From: Bacteroidales bacterium
GTDB lineage: Bacteria; Bacteroidota; Bacteroidia; Bacteroidales; JAADJA01
NCBI GenBank assembly: GCA_016933115.1
Contig: JAFGBL010000253.1
Location: forward strand, 1-37,178
Direction: 5' to 3'
DNA length: 37,178 nucleotides
Of the stretch, positions 16,309-24,791 are shown piece by piece (position 1 is the first letter of the stretch; the number at the start of each line of letters is the position of its first letter). Position numbers and translations under genes: made by a program. The notes under the pieces were generated by a model that saw only the letters and a list, made by a program, of their open reading frames with translations, was not told where the DNA came from and ran no database searches.

Positions 16309-17814
16309 ATGAATCAATATACTGAAATGAACCCGAACCATTTGGTTCAGTACCTCAACAAGCCCTCCTCTGAATTTACCAAAGAGGACATCATCCGCTA
16401 TGTGGAAGATCATGACATAGCCATGGTCAATTTCAGGTATTGCGGTTGGGATGGCAGGTTGAAAACCCTCAATTTTGTAATTAACAGTAAAGCACATCTC
16501 GACAGCATATTATCTTACGGTGAACGGGTGGACGGATCAAGCCTGTTTTCTTTTATTGAAGCCGGGTCCAGCGACCTGTATGTGATCCCCCGTTACAAAA
16601 CGGCTTTCTTAAATCCGTTTAGTGAGGTTCCTACTCTGGATATTTTATGCTCATATTATAATAAAGATGGCGAACCGTTGGCCAGTTCGCCTGAATATAT
16701 CTTAAAAAAAGCGCACCAGACCTTATTTGAACGAACCGGCTATACCCTCGATGCCATGGGCGAACTGGAATATTATATCATCAGCAATAAAGGTGAACTT
16801 TTCCAGGCTACCGACCAAAAAGGATACCATGAAGCCGAACCTTTTTCCAAATGGGGTGGATTCAGAAAGGAAGCCATGCTGGCAATAGCCCAGGCAGGCG
16901 GGCTTATCAAATACGGCCATTCAGAAGTGGGTAATTTTGTAGTGGACGGGCTGGAATACGAGCAGAATGAGATTGAATTTGCACCTACCAATATTGAAGA
17001 TGCTGCAGATCAGTTGCTCATTGCCAAATGGATACTCAGGACTTTGGCTTATAAACATGGTGTAACCGTAACATTTGCTCCAAAAATTACAACCGGGAAA
17101 GCCGGTAGTGGACTGCATGTGCACTCAAGGTTGATGAAGGGAAGCAAGAATATGATGGTCAAAAACAATGGTCAATTGTCCGATCTGGCCAAAATGGTCA
17201 TTGCCGGTTATCTTGATCTCGCCCCTTCCCTTACTGCTTTTGGCAATTTGAACCCGATGTCCTACTTCCGGCTGGTTCCTCACCAGGAAGCGCCGACCAA
17301 TATTTGCTGGGGCGACCGGAACCGGTCGGTTCTTGTTCGGGTTCCACTGGGGTGGACAGGAAAACTGAATATGGCAGAAGATGCCAATCCGCAACAGAAA
17401 GATATCAGTAAACGCAACCTCGACAGGCAAACCGTAGAATTGCGCAGCCCTGATGGCTCTGCCGATATTTACATGCTGATGGCCGGTATTGCAGTGGCTG
17501 CCAGGCATGGGATCGAAATGAAAAACGCTTTGCAGTTCGCAGAAAAAACCTATGTTGATGTGGACATTTTCAATGCCAATAATAAGAAAAGATTAAGTGA
17601 GTTGAACCACCTGCCGGCCTCCTGCAATGAATCGGGTGAAGCACTTGAAAACCATAAGAAAATTTACATGCAGTACAACATCATGACAGAAGGCACATTG
17701 GATGGTATTATCCGTTATCATCAAAGCTTTAATGATAAAAACCTGCGGGATGAGATCAAGGATAAACCCGATGAATTAATGAAGCTTGTACGGAAGTACT
17801 TTCATTGTGGCTAG
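16309..17814 (+). CDS. Glutamine synthetase family enzyme (variant GSI-like)
   Basis: A 501-residue ATP-dependent ammonia/amine ligase of the glutamine synthetase fold. Residues ~1-110 resemble the beta-grasp domain (YCGWDGRLKTLNF). The catalytic core shows ELEYY (E152, E154), HSEV (H204, E206), QNEIEF (E221, E223), GSGLHVHSRL (H270, H272), NPMSYFRLVPHQEAP (R321, E327), WGDRNRSVLVRVP, and ELRSPDGSAD (E377, R379). Compared with classical GSI, about eight residues are inserted between HSEV and QNEIEF, and the adenylylation motif NLYxLP is not visible, so covalent control is unlikely. It is probably glutamine synthetase, but a gamma-glutamyl-amine ligase cannot be excluded. TTTG at 16264 with a TATATCG word 18 bases later is a weak promoter candidate. 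deoC follows after 20 bases, suggesting co-transcription. Confidence 0.85.
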   Translation: MNQYTEMNPNHLVQYLNKPSSEFTKEDIIRYVEDHDIAMVNFRYCGWDGRLKTLNFVINSKAHLDSILSYGERVDGSSLFSFIEAGSSDLYVIPRYKTAFLNPFSEVPTLDILCSYYNKDGEPLASSPEYILKKAHQTLFERTGYTLDAMGELEYYIISNKGELFQATDQKGYHEAEPFSKWGGFRKEAMLAIAQAGGLIKYGHSEVGNFVVDGLEYEQNEIEFAPTNIEDAADQLLIAKWILRTLAYKHGVTVTFAPKITTGKAGSGLHVHSRLMKGSKNMMVKNNGQLSDLAKMVIAGYLDLAPSLTAFGNLNPMSYFRLVPHQEAPTNICWGDRNRSVLVRVPLGWTGKLNMAEDANPQQKDISKRNLDRQTVELRSPDGSADIYMLMAGIAVAARHGIEMKNALQFAEKTYVDVDIFNANNKKRLSELNHLPASCNESGEALENHKKIYMQYNIMTEGTLDGIIRYHQSFNDKNLRDEIKDKPDELMKLVRKYFHCG

Positions 17815-17834
17815 TTTATTAAATAACCCATACC

Positions 17835-18683
17835 ATGTTTAAATTCGAAGAATATAATTACACCGCCGAAGAAAATAAGACAAGGTTATTCAGCATGCTC
17901 GGCGAATCTGTTTCCGATCAAAAGGCAGACATTCTGAAAATTATTTTGTCCTGTATCGATCTCACTACACTTGAAGGCACCGATACGGATGAAAGGATCA
18001 TCAGCCTTTGCCAAAAAGCCAAGAGTTTCCGGGAATTAGCGCAGGGATTACCCAATGTTGCAGCGGTCTGTTTTTATCCTCCTTTTGTCAGAACAGCAAA
18101 AAAGGAACTGCAAGGTACCGGAATCAATGTAGCATCGGTTGCAGGAGCCTTTCCTTCGGGGCAATCTCCATTGAACATCAGGATTCAGGAGGTAAAATTT
18201 GCAATCGATGAGGGGGCAGATGAAATAGATATGGTCATTTCAAGAGGAAAATACTTGGAAGGCAATTATAACTTCATTTTCGATGAAATCGCTGCAATCA
18301 AGGAAGCTTGTGTTAACAAACACCTCAAAGTGATATTGGAAACTGGTGAACTGCAGACTATCAAAAATATTCGTCATGCTTCGGAAATAGCCATCAATGC
18401 AGGAGCAGACTTTTTGAAAACATCAACCGGTAAAATACAACCCGCTGCCACCGAGGAAGGTTTTCTTGTTATGGCCGAAACGGTAAAGGAATATTTTGAC
18501 AAAACCGGAAAAAGGATAGGACTTAAACCTGCCGGCGGTATCTCAACACCGGAACAGGCAACGAATTACTATCTGATAGTTAAGCACATTGCAGGTGAAG
18601 ATTGGCTGAACAATGAATATTTCAGGATTGGAGCAAGCAGGTTGACCGATATGCTGGTTGAACAGATCATTAACAACACATAA
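17835..18683 (+). CDS. deoC: Deoxyribose-phosphate aldolase
   Basis: A cytoplasmic class I aldolase of 282 residues that cleaves 2-deoxyribose 5-phosphate to glyceraldehyde 3-phosphate and acetaldehyde in deoxynucleoside breakdown. Diagnostic residues are the Schiff-base lysine K195 in DFLKTSTGK, the proton-relay lysine K231 in GLKPAGGI, and D132 in EIDMVIS. The blocks VAAVCFYPPFV and VASVAGAFPSGQ match the family. It is slightly longer than the E. coli enzyme (259), mainly at the N-terminus, so it resembles the longer E. coli-type group. It lies 20 bases after the glutamine synthetase family gene; no other deo gene is nearby. Confidence 0.94.
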   Translation: MFKFEEYNYTAEENKTRLFSMLGESVSDQKADILKIILSCIDLTTLEGTDTDERIISLCQKAKSFRELAQGLPNVAAVCFYPPFVRTAKKELQGTGINVASVAGAFPSGQSPLNIRIQEVKFAIDEGADEIDMVISRGKYLEGNYNFIFDEIAAIKEACVNKHLKVILETGELQTIKNIRHASEIAINAGADFLKTSTGKIQPAATEEGFLVMAETVKEYFDKTGKRIGLKPAGGISTPEQATNYYLIVKHIAGEDWLNNEYFRIGASRLTDMLVEQIINNT

Positions 18684-18776
18684 AGCCTTTTCAGGATTTC
18701 TGATAAATAGGACACAATAGGTTGATTTCCCACTGATGAACCTATTTGTTAATTTATTGTTAAATGGAATAAGGAT

Positions 18777-18808
18777 TTTGCCTGATAAGCAACTAACATT
18801 TAAATTTG
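18777..18808 (+). promoter_or_regulatory. Promoter of the T9SS thioredoxin pair
   Basis: TTTG (18777-18780), a 20-base spacer, then TAAATTTG (18801-18808): a good Bacteroidota promoter. It ends 24 bases before the ATG at 18833 and argues against the ATG at 18806, which overlaps the -7 element. Confidence 0.6.
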
Positions 18809-18832
18809 AATGTCATACACAAAAGGCTATTA

Positions 18833-19630
18833 ATGAAAAAACTTCTGCCATTTATCATTTTTGTTTTTGTCTTTTCCCTTTCAAAAGCTCAAACCATGCT
18901 GGATACAGCCATCAATTTTACGGTAAAGGATGTAAACGGCAATACCATCAAGCTATATGATATTTTGAATGCAGGCAACCTGGTGGTCATCGATTTTTAT
19001 TCAACTGCTTGTGGCACCTGCCAGCAATATGCACCCGACATGCAAATGGCCTATGAAGAATTCGGTTGTAATTCGGGCAATGTGTTTTTTATGGGAATTG
19101 ATAAAGGCAATACCAATCAAGATGTGATGGAGTTTGATTCGATCTATGGTGTGCATTACCCTAACGTAAGCGGACAGGAAGGGGGGGGAAACCAGGTGCA
19201 TTTGCTTTACGAAATTCAGGCAACTCCAACCACAATAGTGATCCAGCCTGACGCTTACATTTACGTACCACAGATTTATCCACCTTCATACGCTAACGTA
19301 GTTGATTCCGTTTACAGTGCAGGTGGAATTGCCCAACAATGCCTGACATCTTTACCCGAATGGAAGAATTCCGAAATGCTTTGCATTAGTCCGAACCCGG
19401 TCAGAAATTATGTAAATATAAAGCTGCATTTGGAGGACGCAAAAAACTTACATATCAAAATTTTCAACCTCACCGGGCAGGAAGTAACACATATTGGAAG
19501 TAAACTCTATTATTCCGGTAAACATGCTGTATTTGCTGATCTTTCGGGAAAACCTGAAGGATTGTATTTCGTTCAATTGTTGGAAAACAGCACAGTTATT
19601 TCAACACAAAAATTAATTTTAACCAGATAA
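18833..19630 (+). CDS. T9SS-sorted TlpA/thioredoxin-fold protein, first copy
   Basis: An exported redox-type protein of 265 residues. A signal peptide covers residues 1-20 (cleavage near KAQ). A TlpA/AhpC-like thioredoxin domain follows, with the redox pair C60-C63 in STACGTCQQYAPDM and a likely cis-proline in QATPTTIVI. The last ~80 residues are a T9SS sorting domain (LCISPNPVRN ... STQKLILTR). It should act at the cell surface, where thiol exchange would be unusual; a disulfide role on T9SS cargo is possible. The GGG of the QEGGGNQVH loop is encoded in a run of eight G residues (19181-19188), a possible slippage site. A paralogue starts 10 bases downstream, forming an operon. Confidence 0.87.
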   Translation: MKKLLPFIIFVFVFSLSKAQTMLDTAINFTVKDVNGNTIKLYDILNAGNLVVIDFYSTACGTCQQYAPDMQMAYEEFGCNSGNVFFMGIDKGNTNQDVMEFDSIYGVHYPNVSGQEGGGNQVHLLYEIQATPTTIVIQPDAYIYVPQIYPPSYANVVDSVYSAGGIAQQCLTSLPEWKNSEMLCISPNPVRNYVNIKLHLEDAKNLHIKIFNLTGQEVTHIGSKLYYSGKHAVFADLSGKPEGLYFVQLLENSTVISTQKLILTR

Positions 19631-19640
19631 AAATCAGGGG

Positions 19641-20441
19641 ATGATCAAAAAAATTACACTAGTATTATTCTTATTCATTTCTGCATTAATTTCTACAGCT
19701 CAAACTACACTTACCGTTGCAGAGAATTTTATTATCAAAACTCCGGACGGTGAACCCGTAAACCTGTTCAACATCCTTGACGGCGGTCAATATGTGGTGA
19801 TCGATTTTTTCAATGTTACGTGCGGCCCTTGCCAAACGTATGCTCCCGATGTTCAAATGAGCTTTGAAACTTTTGGAAGCAACCAGCAGGAGGTATTTTT
19901 TATGGGCATCAGTTACAGCGGGAATAATGCCATGCTTATTGAGTGGGATCAGACCTACGGAATTACAATGCCTACTATCAGCGGAACCGAGGGAGGAGGG
20001 TACAATGTCCATATCAATTATGGAATTCAAACCGTTCCAACTATCGTGCTCATTGCTCCCAATAAAGACATCCTCGGTCAATTGCACATTCCGGCATATG
20101 TACCGGAAACCAGCGTGATCGACAGCATGCTGATAGCGCATGGATTAATTCCGGCCATTACGGGGAATTCAAATTTAACAATTAACAGCGGGGAATTCAG
20201 TTTTTATCCGAATCCCGTTGTAGGTCAGGTACAAATATCGGTACAGCTTCATCCGGGTAAAGATTACCGTTTGGAAATTTATTCGATGTCCGGCCACCTG
20301 ATGGTTAAAAAAAATCTGCAAGGAATTGGTCTGGTAAAAGAGGACTTAAACATTGACAATCTTGAACAAGGATTATATCTGGCTACTTTAATTGAAAACA
20401 ACCGGATAGTGGGCAGGAAAAAACTCAATGTAATCAGGTAA
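19641..20441 (+). CDS. T9SS-sorted TlpA/thioredoxin-fold protein, second copy
   Basis: A 266-residue paralogue of the upstream protein with the same plan: signal peptide (residues 1-20, cleavage near STA-QT), thioredoxin domain with C61-C64 in NVTCGPCQTYAPDV (the CGPC sequence typical of thioredoxins), likely cis-proline in QTVPTIVLI, and a T9SS sorting domain (FSFYPNPVVG ... GRKKLNVIR). The two copies differ at the redox loop (CGTC against CGPC), which usually shifts redox potential, so they may have distinct roles. They are separated by 10 bases and must be co-transcribed. No other Dsb-type gene is nearby. Confidence 0.87.
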   Translation: MIKKITLVLFLFISALISTAQTTLTVAENFIIKTPDGEPVNLFNILDGGQYVVIDFFNVTCGPCQTYAPDVQMSFETFGSNQQEVFFMGISYSGNNAMLIEWDQTYGITMPTISGTEGGGYNVHINYGIQTVPTIVLIAPNKDILGQLHIPAYVPETSVIDSMLIAHGLIPAITGNSNLTINSGEFSFYPNPVVGQVQISVQLHPGKDYRLEIYSMSGHLMVKKNLQGIGLVKEDLNIDNLEQGLYLATLIENNRIVGRKKLNVIR

Positions 20442-20466
20442 TATAATTCTTCTCCCACTTTCCAGG

Positions 20467-22695
20467 TTAAAGGATATATTTGAGGTAATCGATCATCAGC
20501 GAAATTTCATCTTCCTCTATACCACATTTCAATAAGTACTTTTTATCTTCTTCGAAACTGGCCAGAAAAGTTTTTAAATTGTTGTCCTCACTGTTAATAG
20601 ATAATTTGTAATTTTTAAGGGCAATCTTTCGGTTTCCCAGGCACCATTCCACATGGCCCAGGTTCATAAAGTCATACTTGTTGGCCTCGCTGACCATGAG
20701 CCTTTCATAGTATTTTTTTGCTGTTTCAAGTTTACCCAGGACAAATGAACACCACGCTATGGGCCGCAATACTTTTTTATTGCCTTCAGCCATTAATTCT
20801 ACTTTGTAATAATAATCCAGTGCCTTTTCATAATCTTTCAAATCGAGGTAAGAATGCCCGATATACGTCTGAATGTAAAGATTTTCGGGTTCCAGTTTTT
20901 CAGCTTCCAGGTAAAGCTTGAGAGATTCTTCGTAGTTTTTGAGATACCGGTTACACAATGCCAGTTTTTTCAGGTTCCAGGCTCTGTTGGTATCGAATAA
21001 TTCGGCATTTTTATAGTAAGTCAAAGCGTTTTCAAAGTTTTTGAGCATCTGGTAGCAATAACCGATTTTTTCAAATATTTCGGGGCTGTTGATACCCTTT
21101 TCATTCAGGATCAAATAGGCTTCCAGGGCTTTTTCATAATATCCTTTTTCAAAAAGGAACTCCGCAATATTGCGTAAAATATTTTTTTCATCAATGAGTA
21201 TTTGAAAGAACCGGTCGTCGTAAAAGTTAAACTTCAACTTAAAAAAATCGACAAATTCACTTTTCATCGGAAACAGCTTATAAAACCTGTACATATCTTG
21301 AATATACTGGGAGAGGATACTTTTATCTGAAGCCGATTTATTCAGTAAGTCATCCTCCTTTTGTAAATCTTTCAGGGATTCCAGTTCGGCATTGAACATT
21401 TCCATCATCATATTTTTCTGCATATCCGGCATAAAATGGATATTCAGGCAGAAAGAATATTTGTCGGAATTACACATGAAAAATGAATTGGCCAATCCAT
21501 CAAGGAACAGATCAACATTAAAGTTTTCCGACTCGCTTTGAAGAGATTGTTTAACGAAAAAATTTTCCTTGTAAAATGGCCTGAACCAATTGATCATTTC
21601 ATTGAAAAAGTCGAAGTGTTTTAAACGTGCAAATGCACTCATAAACACATCAGCTCCCTCCATCTGAAGGTCGGAGATTTCCTGAAGCTTATCGAGCAAG
21701 TCCGGAGCATCTTCAAATACACGCTCCCAATCGGGGTTTTTATCTTCCAGGAATTCATCCGAAAGGATGTTGTCGAGCTCAAGTCTGTCTTTGAGTACCG
21801 GTTGAAATTTTACCATTTCGGGGATGATTTCCTCCTCGAGTTTTTTGGTGATCTTTTCGGTTTCTTTCGATTTTAATAATTGAACTATTATCAGTTCAAT
21901 CAATGTTTCAATTTCCGGATAAAGTTTCAGCCGTTCAATGTCCTGGATGAGATCAGGATAAAGCTGCGTACGATGATCATAATAATGGAGCACCATCACC
22001 AGTCCGACAAGCGCCCTCAGCCGGATTTGATCATCGTCATCAGTAGAGTAATCAATCAACAAACTTATTTTACGGGCATCAAAACACCGTATGGCGCTGA
22101 TCGTAAGTGCGCTGATGATGATTGAACGCTCATACCAGGGGAAATTTTTATTTTTCCAGATGGCTATTACAAGGTTGATGTCGGTATCATTGAATTTGTC
22201 AGTAAGCCAAATGAGGTTAAACAACTGAATAAGAATTTCCTGGTGTTTGAAATATTCCTCCTTTTCACTTTTACCTGATTCTGCCTTTCCATAAATAATA
22301 TCTGTCAGTTCCTCCGATAATACCAAATCATCAATGTTATCGATGGCTTCTTCCTTTATTTCCTTCGACCGGTTTTCGATGGCCTTTTTGATCCTGTAAA
22401 TTTGCTGGTCGCTATCTGCCAGGTAGGCGCATTGAAATGCTACATCGGCAAGTTCCAGTACAGAAACTTTCAGGTGTTGATATATCTTGTGCCGGTCAGG
22501 ATCATTGATTCCATCAATCGTATATTTTAGCATGTTCTCATAGGTTTCATCCAGGTTTTCATACCGTGAAATCAATTCACCCTTCCTGGAATGGATCACC
22601 AACTCACGCAACACATCCAGTGCATCTTTCAATTCATTTTTCAGGATGTTTTGTTCAATTCTCCTGTAATTCTTTGCAAGTCCTCGCTTATCCAT
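20467..22695 (-). CDS. Large TPR/HEAT-like repeat protein
   Basis: A 742-residue soluble, all-helical protein with no signal peptide or membrane helix. The N-terminal two-thirds look like irregular HEAT/ARM-like helices with many charged residues. The C-terminal third (about residues 515-710) contains six or so tetratricopeptide repeats, seen as YEKALEAYLIL, FENALTYYKNAELF, YEESLKLYLEAEKL, YEKALDYYYKVEL and LETAKKYYERL. Such repeats bind partner proteins; no enzyme domain is visible. It lies 31 bases downstream of a small lipoprotein gene on the same strand and may share its promoter, which is the only clue to its role. Confidence 0.8.
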   Translation of the reverse strand: MDKRGLAKNYRRIEQNILKNELKDALDVLRELVIHSRKGELISRYENLDETYENMLKYTIDGINDPDRHKIYQHLKVSVLELADVAFQCAYLADSDQQIYRIKKAIENRSKEIKEEAIDNIDDLVLSEELTDIIYGKAESGKSEKEEYFKHQEILIQLFNLIWLTDKFNDTDINLVIAIWKNKNFPWYERSIIISALTISAIRCFDARKISLLIDYSTDDDDQIRLRALVGLVMVLHYYDHRTQLYPDLIQDIERLKLYPEIETLIELIIVQLLKSKETEKITKKLEEEIIPEMVKFQPVLKDRLELDNILSDEFLEDKNPDWERVFEDAPDLLDKLQEISDLQMEGADVFMSAFARLKHFDFFNEMINWFRPFYKENFFVKQSLQSESENFNVDLFLDGLANSFFMCNSDKYSFCLNIHFMPDMQKNMMMEMFNAELESLKDLQKEDDLLNKSASDKSILSQYIQDMYRFYKLFPMKSEFVDFFKLKFNFYDDRFFQILIDEKNILRNIAEFLFEKGYYEKALEAYLILNEKGINSPEIFEKIGYCYQMLKNFENALTYYKNAELFDTNRAWNLKKLALCNRYLKNYEESLKLYLEAEKLEPENLYIQTYIGHSYLDLKDYEKALDYYYKVELMAEGNKKVLRPIAWCSFVLGKLETAKKYYERLMVSEANKYDFMNLGHVEWCLGNRKIALKNYKLSINSEDNNLKTFLASFEEDKKYLLKCGIEEDEISLMIDYLKYIL

Positions 22696-22726
22696 GTATT
22701 CTGCTTAAATTATATCAACACCAAGA

Positions 22727-23185
22727 TTATTTAAATGTTTCAAAGTTTACCGATTTCAACAATTCAATCTTTCCCGCTTTATCATAAAACGTTTTTGCGC
22801 TTCCGGTTAGTTTCAGCTGGGTTTCCTTCTTGTAAAGGGTTCCCAGAAATGATTTTTCATTACTGGAGAGGGATAATGAATAGGAGCTTTGCACAGGACC
22901 GGATACACTGATTGTAAAAATAACAGGAACGGTTACCTGGACCGATAACACATCATTTCCGGTTTGCGCAACTACAATTGTGACCTGTTGATCGCTATAG
23001 TTTAAATTATTGATTGCATCGTAAACGCTGCAAGTTCCAGTATATGTTCCTGCCCAGTTTTCGGCATTGCAATCGGTACAATAACTCCATCCGTCATCCT
23101 GTTCATCCTTTTTGCAGGCAAAAGTGAATAGAACCACCAATATACCAACAAAAATAATCAACGATAAACGTTCGTTATTTACCAT
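22727..23185 (-). CDS. Small hypothetical lipoprotein
   Basis: A 152-residue predicted lipoprotein: a hydrophobic start, then a lipobox with C24 in FTFACKKDEQDD. The mature part is short, rich in beta-prone segments and contains three further cysteines (YCTDC and GTCSVYD), which could form disulfides in the periplasm. The GTYTGTC start of the mature domain resembles lipocalin-like lipoproteins of Bacteroidota, but I recognise no named family. It is divergent from another small lipoprotein gene and lies upstream of the TPR gene on the same strand. Confidence 0.7.
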   Translation of the reverse strand: MVNNERLSLIIFVGILVVLFTFACKKDEQDDGWSYCTDCNAENWAGTYTGTCSVYDAINNLNYSDQQVTIVVAQTGNDVLSVQVTVPVIFTISVSGPVQSSYSLSLSSNEKSFLGTLYKKETQLKLTGSAKTFYDKAGKIELLKSVNFETFK

Positions 23186-23214
23186 TTAAGTATTAAATTA
23201 GCATCAGTTTCTGT

Positions 23215-23222
23215 CAAAGATA
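23215..23222 (-). promoter_or_regulatory. -7 promoter element of the lipoprotein-TPR transcript
   Basis: On the minus strand this reads TATCTTTG, a full match to TAnnTTTG, 29 bases before the ATG at 23185. The divergent lipoprotein gene starts just to the right, so the region may control both. Confidence 0.45.
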
Positions 23223-23255
23223 ATAATTATTATGTCAAACTTAAGCATCTCATTT

Positions 23256-23684
23256 ATGAATCAGAATTTAAACAGGTTTTTAGGATTTTCCATCTTTATC
23301 ATGCTGTTCTTGGTAAGTCTGACTTCATGTACTGATGAAGAAAACCCCTTCGATCTGACTGATGACCGCGATGTTTTCCTGGGAACCTGGAATGTAGACG
23401 AAACCTGCACAAGGGATGCCTATTCGGTTTCCATTGAAAAAGATCCTTCCAACAGCAGCCAGGTTATCATCAATAATTTCTGGCTCATCGGTTACCAGGA
23501 AAAACCACCTTATGCAATTGTTGCGGGAAGCTCTATCACCATTCCAAAACAAGCTATTTGCGACGATGGCAGCAACCTGGTTTCAGGAAGCGGAACTTTA
23601 AACAAGGATAAGATTACCTGGAGTTATACCGTTAACGATGGTGCGGATTTATATACCTGTAGTGCCGTTTACGAAAAGCCCTGA
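23256..23684 (+). CDS. Small hypothetical lipoprotein, divergent partner
   Basis: A predicted lipoprotein of 142 residues with lipobox cysteine C25 in VSLTSCTDEE. The mature part starts with an acidic stretch (TDEENPFDLTDDRD), then GTWNVDETCTRDAYSVSIE and strands ending in TYTCSAVYEKP, a layout like small lipocalin-like beta-barrels. It shares the G-T-x-x-x-x-x-C-(S/T)-x-(Y/D) start of the mature domain with its divergent neighbour, hinting at distant relationship. The ATG at 23256 gives a conventional signal peptide; an ATG at 23232 is also possible. Function unknown. Confidence 0.65.
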   Translation: MNQNLNRFLGFSIFIMLFLVSLTSCTDEENPFDLTDDRDVFLGTWNVDETCTRDAYSVSIEKDPSNSSQVIINNFWLIGYQEKPPYAIVAGSSITIPKQAICDDGSNLVSGSGTLNKDKITWSYTVNDGADLYTCSAVYEKP

Positions 23685-23686
23685 TA

Positions 23687-24055
23687 TTACTCCTGCTCGG
23701 CTCCGCTTTTCATTTTGCTGAGCCGGGTAATCACATCGGCATAAATAGCATCGATTACATCCAGATTCTGCTCGTAATATTCCAGACTGCTTTCAAACTG
23801 ATCACGTGTTATCTGGTGTTTTTCCATGATCGACTCGTACAAAATAATTTTTTTGTTTTCCAGTTGATCGTCTCCCCGCTTCTGGGCGTTTTGCATGATG
23901 GCATCCATAAGGTGTATATCGGCAATGATATTTACCATAGTATCCCTGGGAATAAGGTCAGGGGGAGGTGGGCCTACTTCATCAATTTTTGAAGTGCATC
24001 CCGTAATTATATACCCCAGTAATAGTAAGAAAATCAATATTTGAAATGATTTCAT
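23687..24055 (-). CDS. DUF4296 domain lipoprotein
   Basis: A 122-residue lipoprotein of the Bacteroidota-specific DUF4296 family, function unknown. The lipobox cysteine is C20 (IITGCTSK). The family pattern follows: PPPPDLIPRDTMVNIIADIHLMDAI, then a KHQITRDQFESSLEYY helix, where residues pack as helices around a conserved tyrosine pair. Its ATG overlaps the stop of the upstream OmpH/Skp-like gene in an ATGA (24052-24055), so the two are translationally coupled and may act together in envelope assembly. It ends two bases from the convergent lipoprotein gene. Confidence 0.85.
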   Translation of the reverse strand: MKSFQILIFLLLLGYIITGCTSKIDEVGPPPPDLIPRDTMVNIIADIHLMDAIMQNAQKRGDDQLENKKIILYESIMEKHQITRDQFESSLEYYEQNLDVIDAIYADVITRLSKMKSGAEQE

Positions 24056-24699
24056 TTTTCCGGCGACTGTGCTTTTTGGTATTCCTCATTTAATCCCTGC
24101 AAAACCACCTCTGTTATATCAAAAGTATCTTTAGCAAGTAAAATGTTGCCAGCTTCATTATAACTTAAAATGTAATCGAAATTGTATTGCCCATTTACCC
24201 GATGGAGATAATTTCTTACACTATCGACTATTACGATATTGGTTTCATACTCTTTTTGCGCCAGTTCTGCTGAATACTGGTCCTGCAGGCTATACAATTC
24301 CTGTTGCTTCATCATCAGTTGCTCATAAATTTGTTGTGCGCTTTGCTCCGAAATGGTCTGGTTTTGGACCTGCTCCTGAAAATAGGAAGCATCCGACTCG
24401 TAAGCTTTTTGCTTTGATTTAAAATCTGCATCTTTTTTCTTACGCTCTTTGTCAAGTTCATCGGTCAAATCCTGGACAAGCGAATACTTTTTTAACAATA
24501 CATCAGAATTTACAAATGCAATTGAATTTGATCCTGATGATGGTACTTGCTTTATTTGGTTATACATGGTTTTATCTTGTTGTACAGAATCCTTTTCCCC
24601 CTGGTTAAAAAAGAGGAAAAATAAAACAACAAGGCCAATCAGCAGAATGGCATTTACAACAATAACAATTGTAAATTGGTTTTTTACTTTCGTATCCAT
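24052..24699 (-). CDS. OmpH/Skp-like periplasmic protein with N-terminal anchor
   Basis: A 215-residue protein of the OmpH/Skp family, whose members hold unfolded outer-membrane proteins in the periplasm. Residues ~9-32 are a long hydrophobic helix with no clear cleavage site, so it probably stays anchored in the inner membrane. After a linker, IAFVNSDVLLKKY is the family's first beta-strand, followed by a long charged coiled coil (residues ~75-160, KERKKKDADFKSKQ...) and a C-terminal strand region (YNFDYILSYNEAGNILLA) typical of the Skp body domain. It is the first gene of a two-gene unit with the DUF4296 lipoprotein, and lies after the recQ terminator. Confidence 0.85.
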   Translation of the reverse strand: MDTKVKNQFTIVIVVNAILLIGLVVLFFLFFNQGEKDSVQQDKTMYNQIKQVPSSGSNSIAFVNSDVLLKKYSLVQDLTDELDKERKKKDADFKSKQKAYESDASYFQEQVQNQTISEQSAQQIYEQLMMKQQELYSLQDQYSAELAQKEYETNIVIVDSVRNYLHRVNGQYNFDYILSYNEAGNILLAKDTFDITEVVLQGLNEEYQKAQSPEK

Positions 24700-24722
24700 A
24701 AATGATAAATTTTACATGATAA

Positions 24723-24750
24723 CAAAAGACCAGGCAAATGCTACTGGTCT
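24723..24750 (-). terminator. Rho-independent terminator of recQ
   Basis: On the minus strand a seven-pair stem (AGACCAG with CTGGTCT, 24727-24733 and 24744-24750) around a ten-base loop is followed by TTTTG. It starts about 40 bases beyond the recQ stop and separates recQ from the OmpH/Skp-like gene. Confidence 0.6.
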
Positions 24751-24791
24751 CTCTTAATTTTTGGCAAAAGTAAATAAATTTCTATCGGTTT

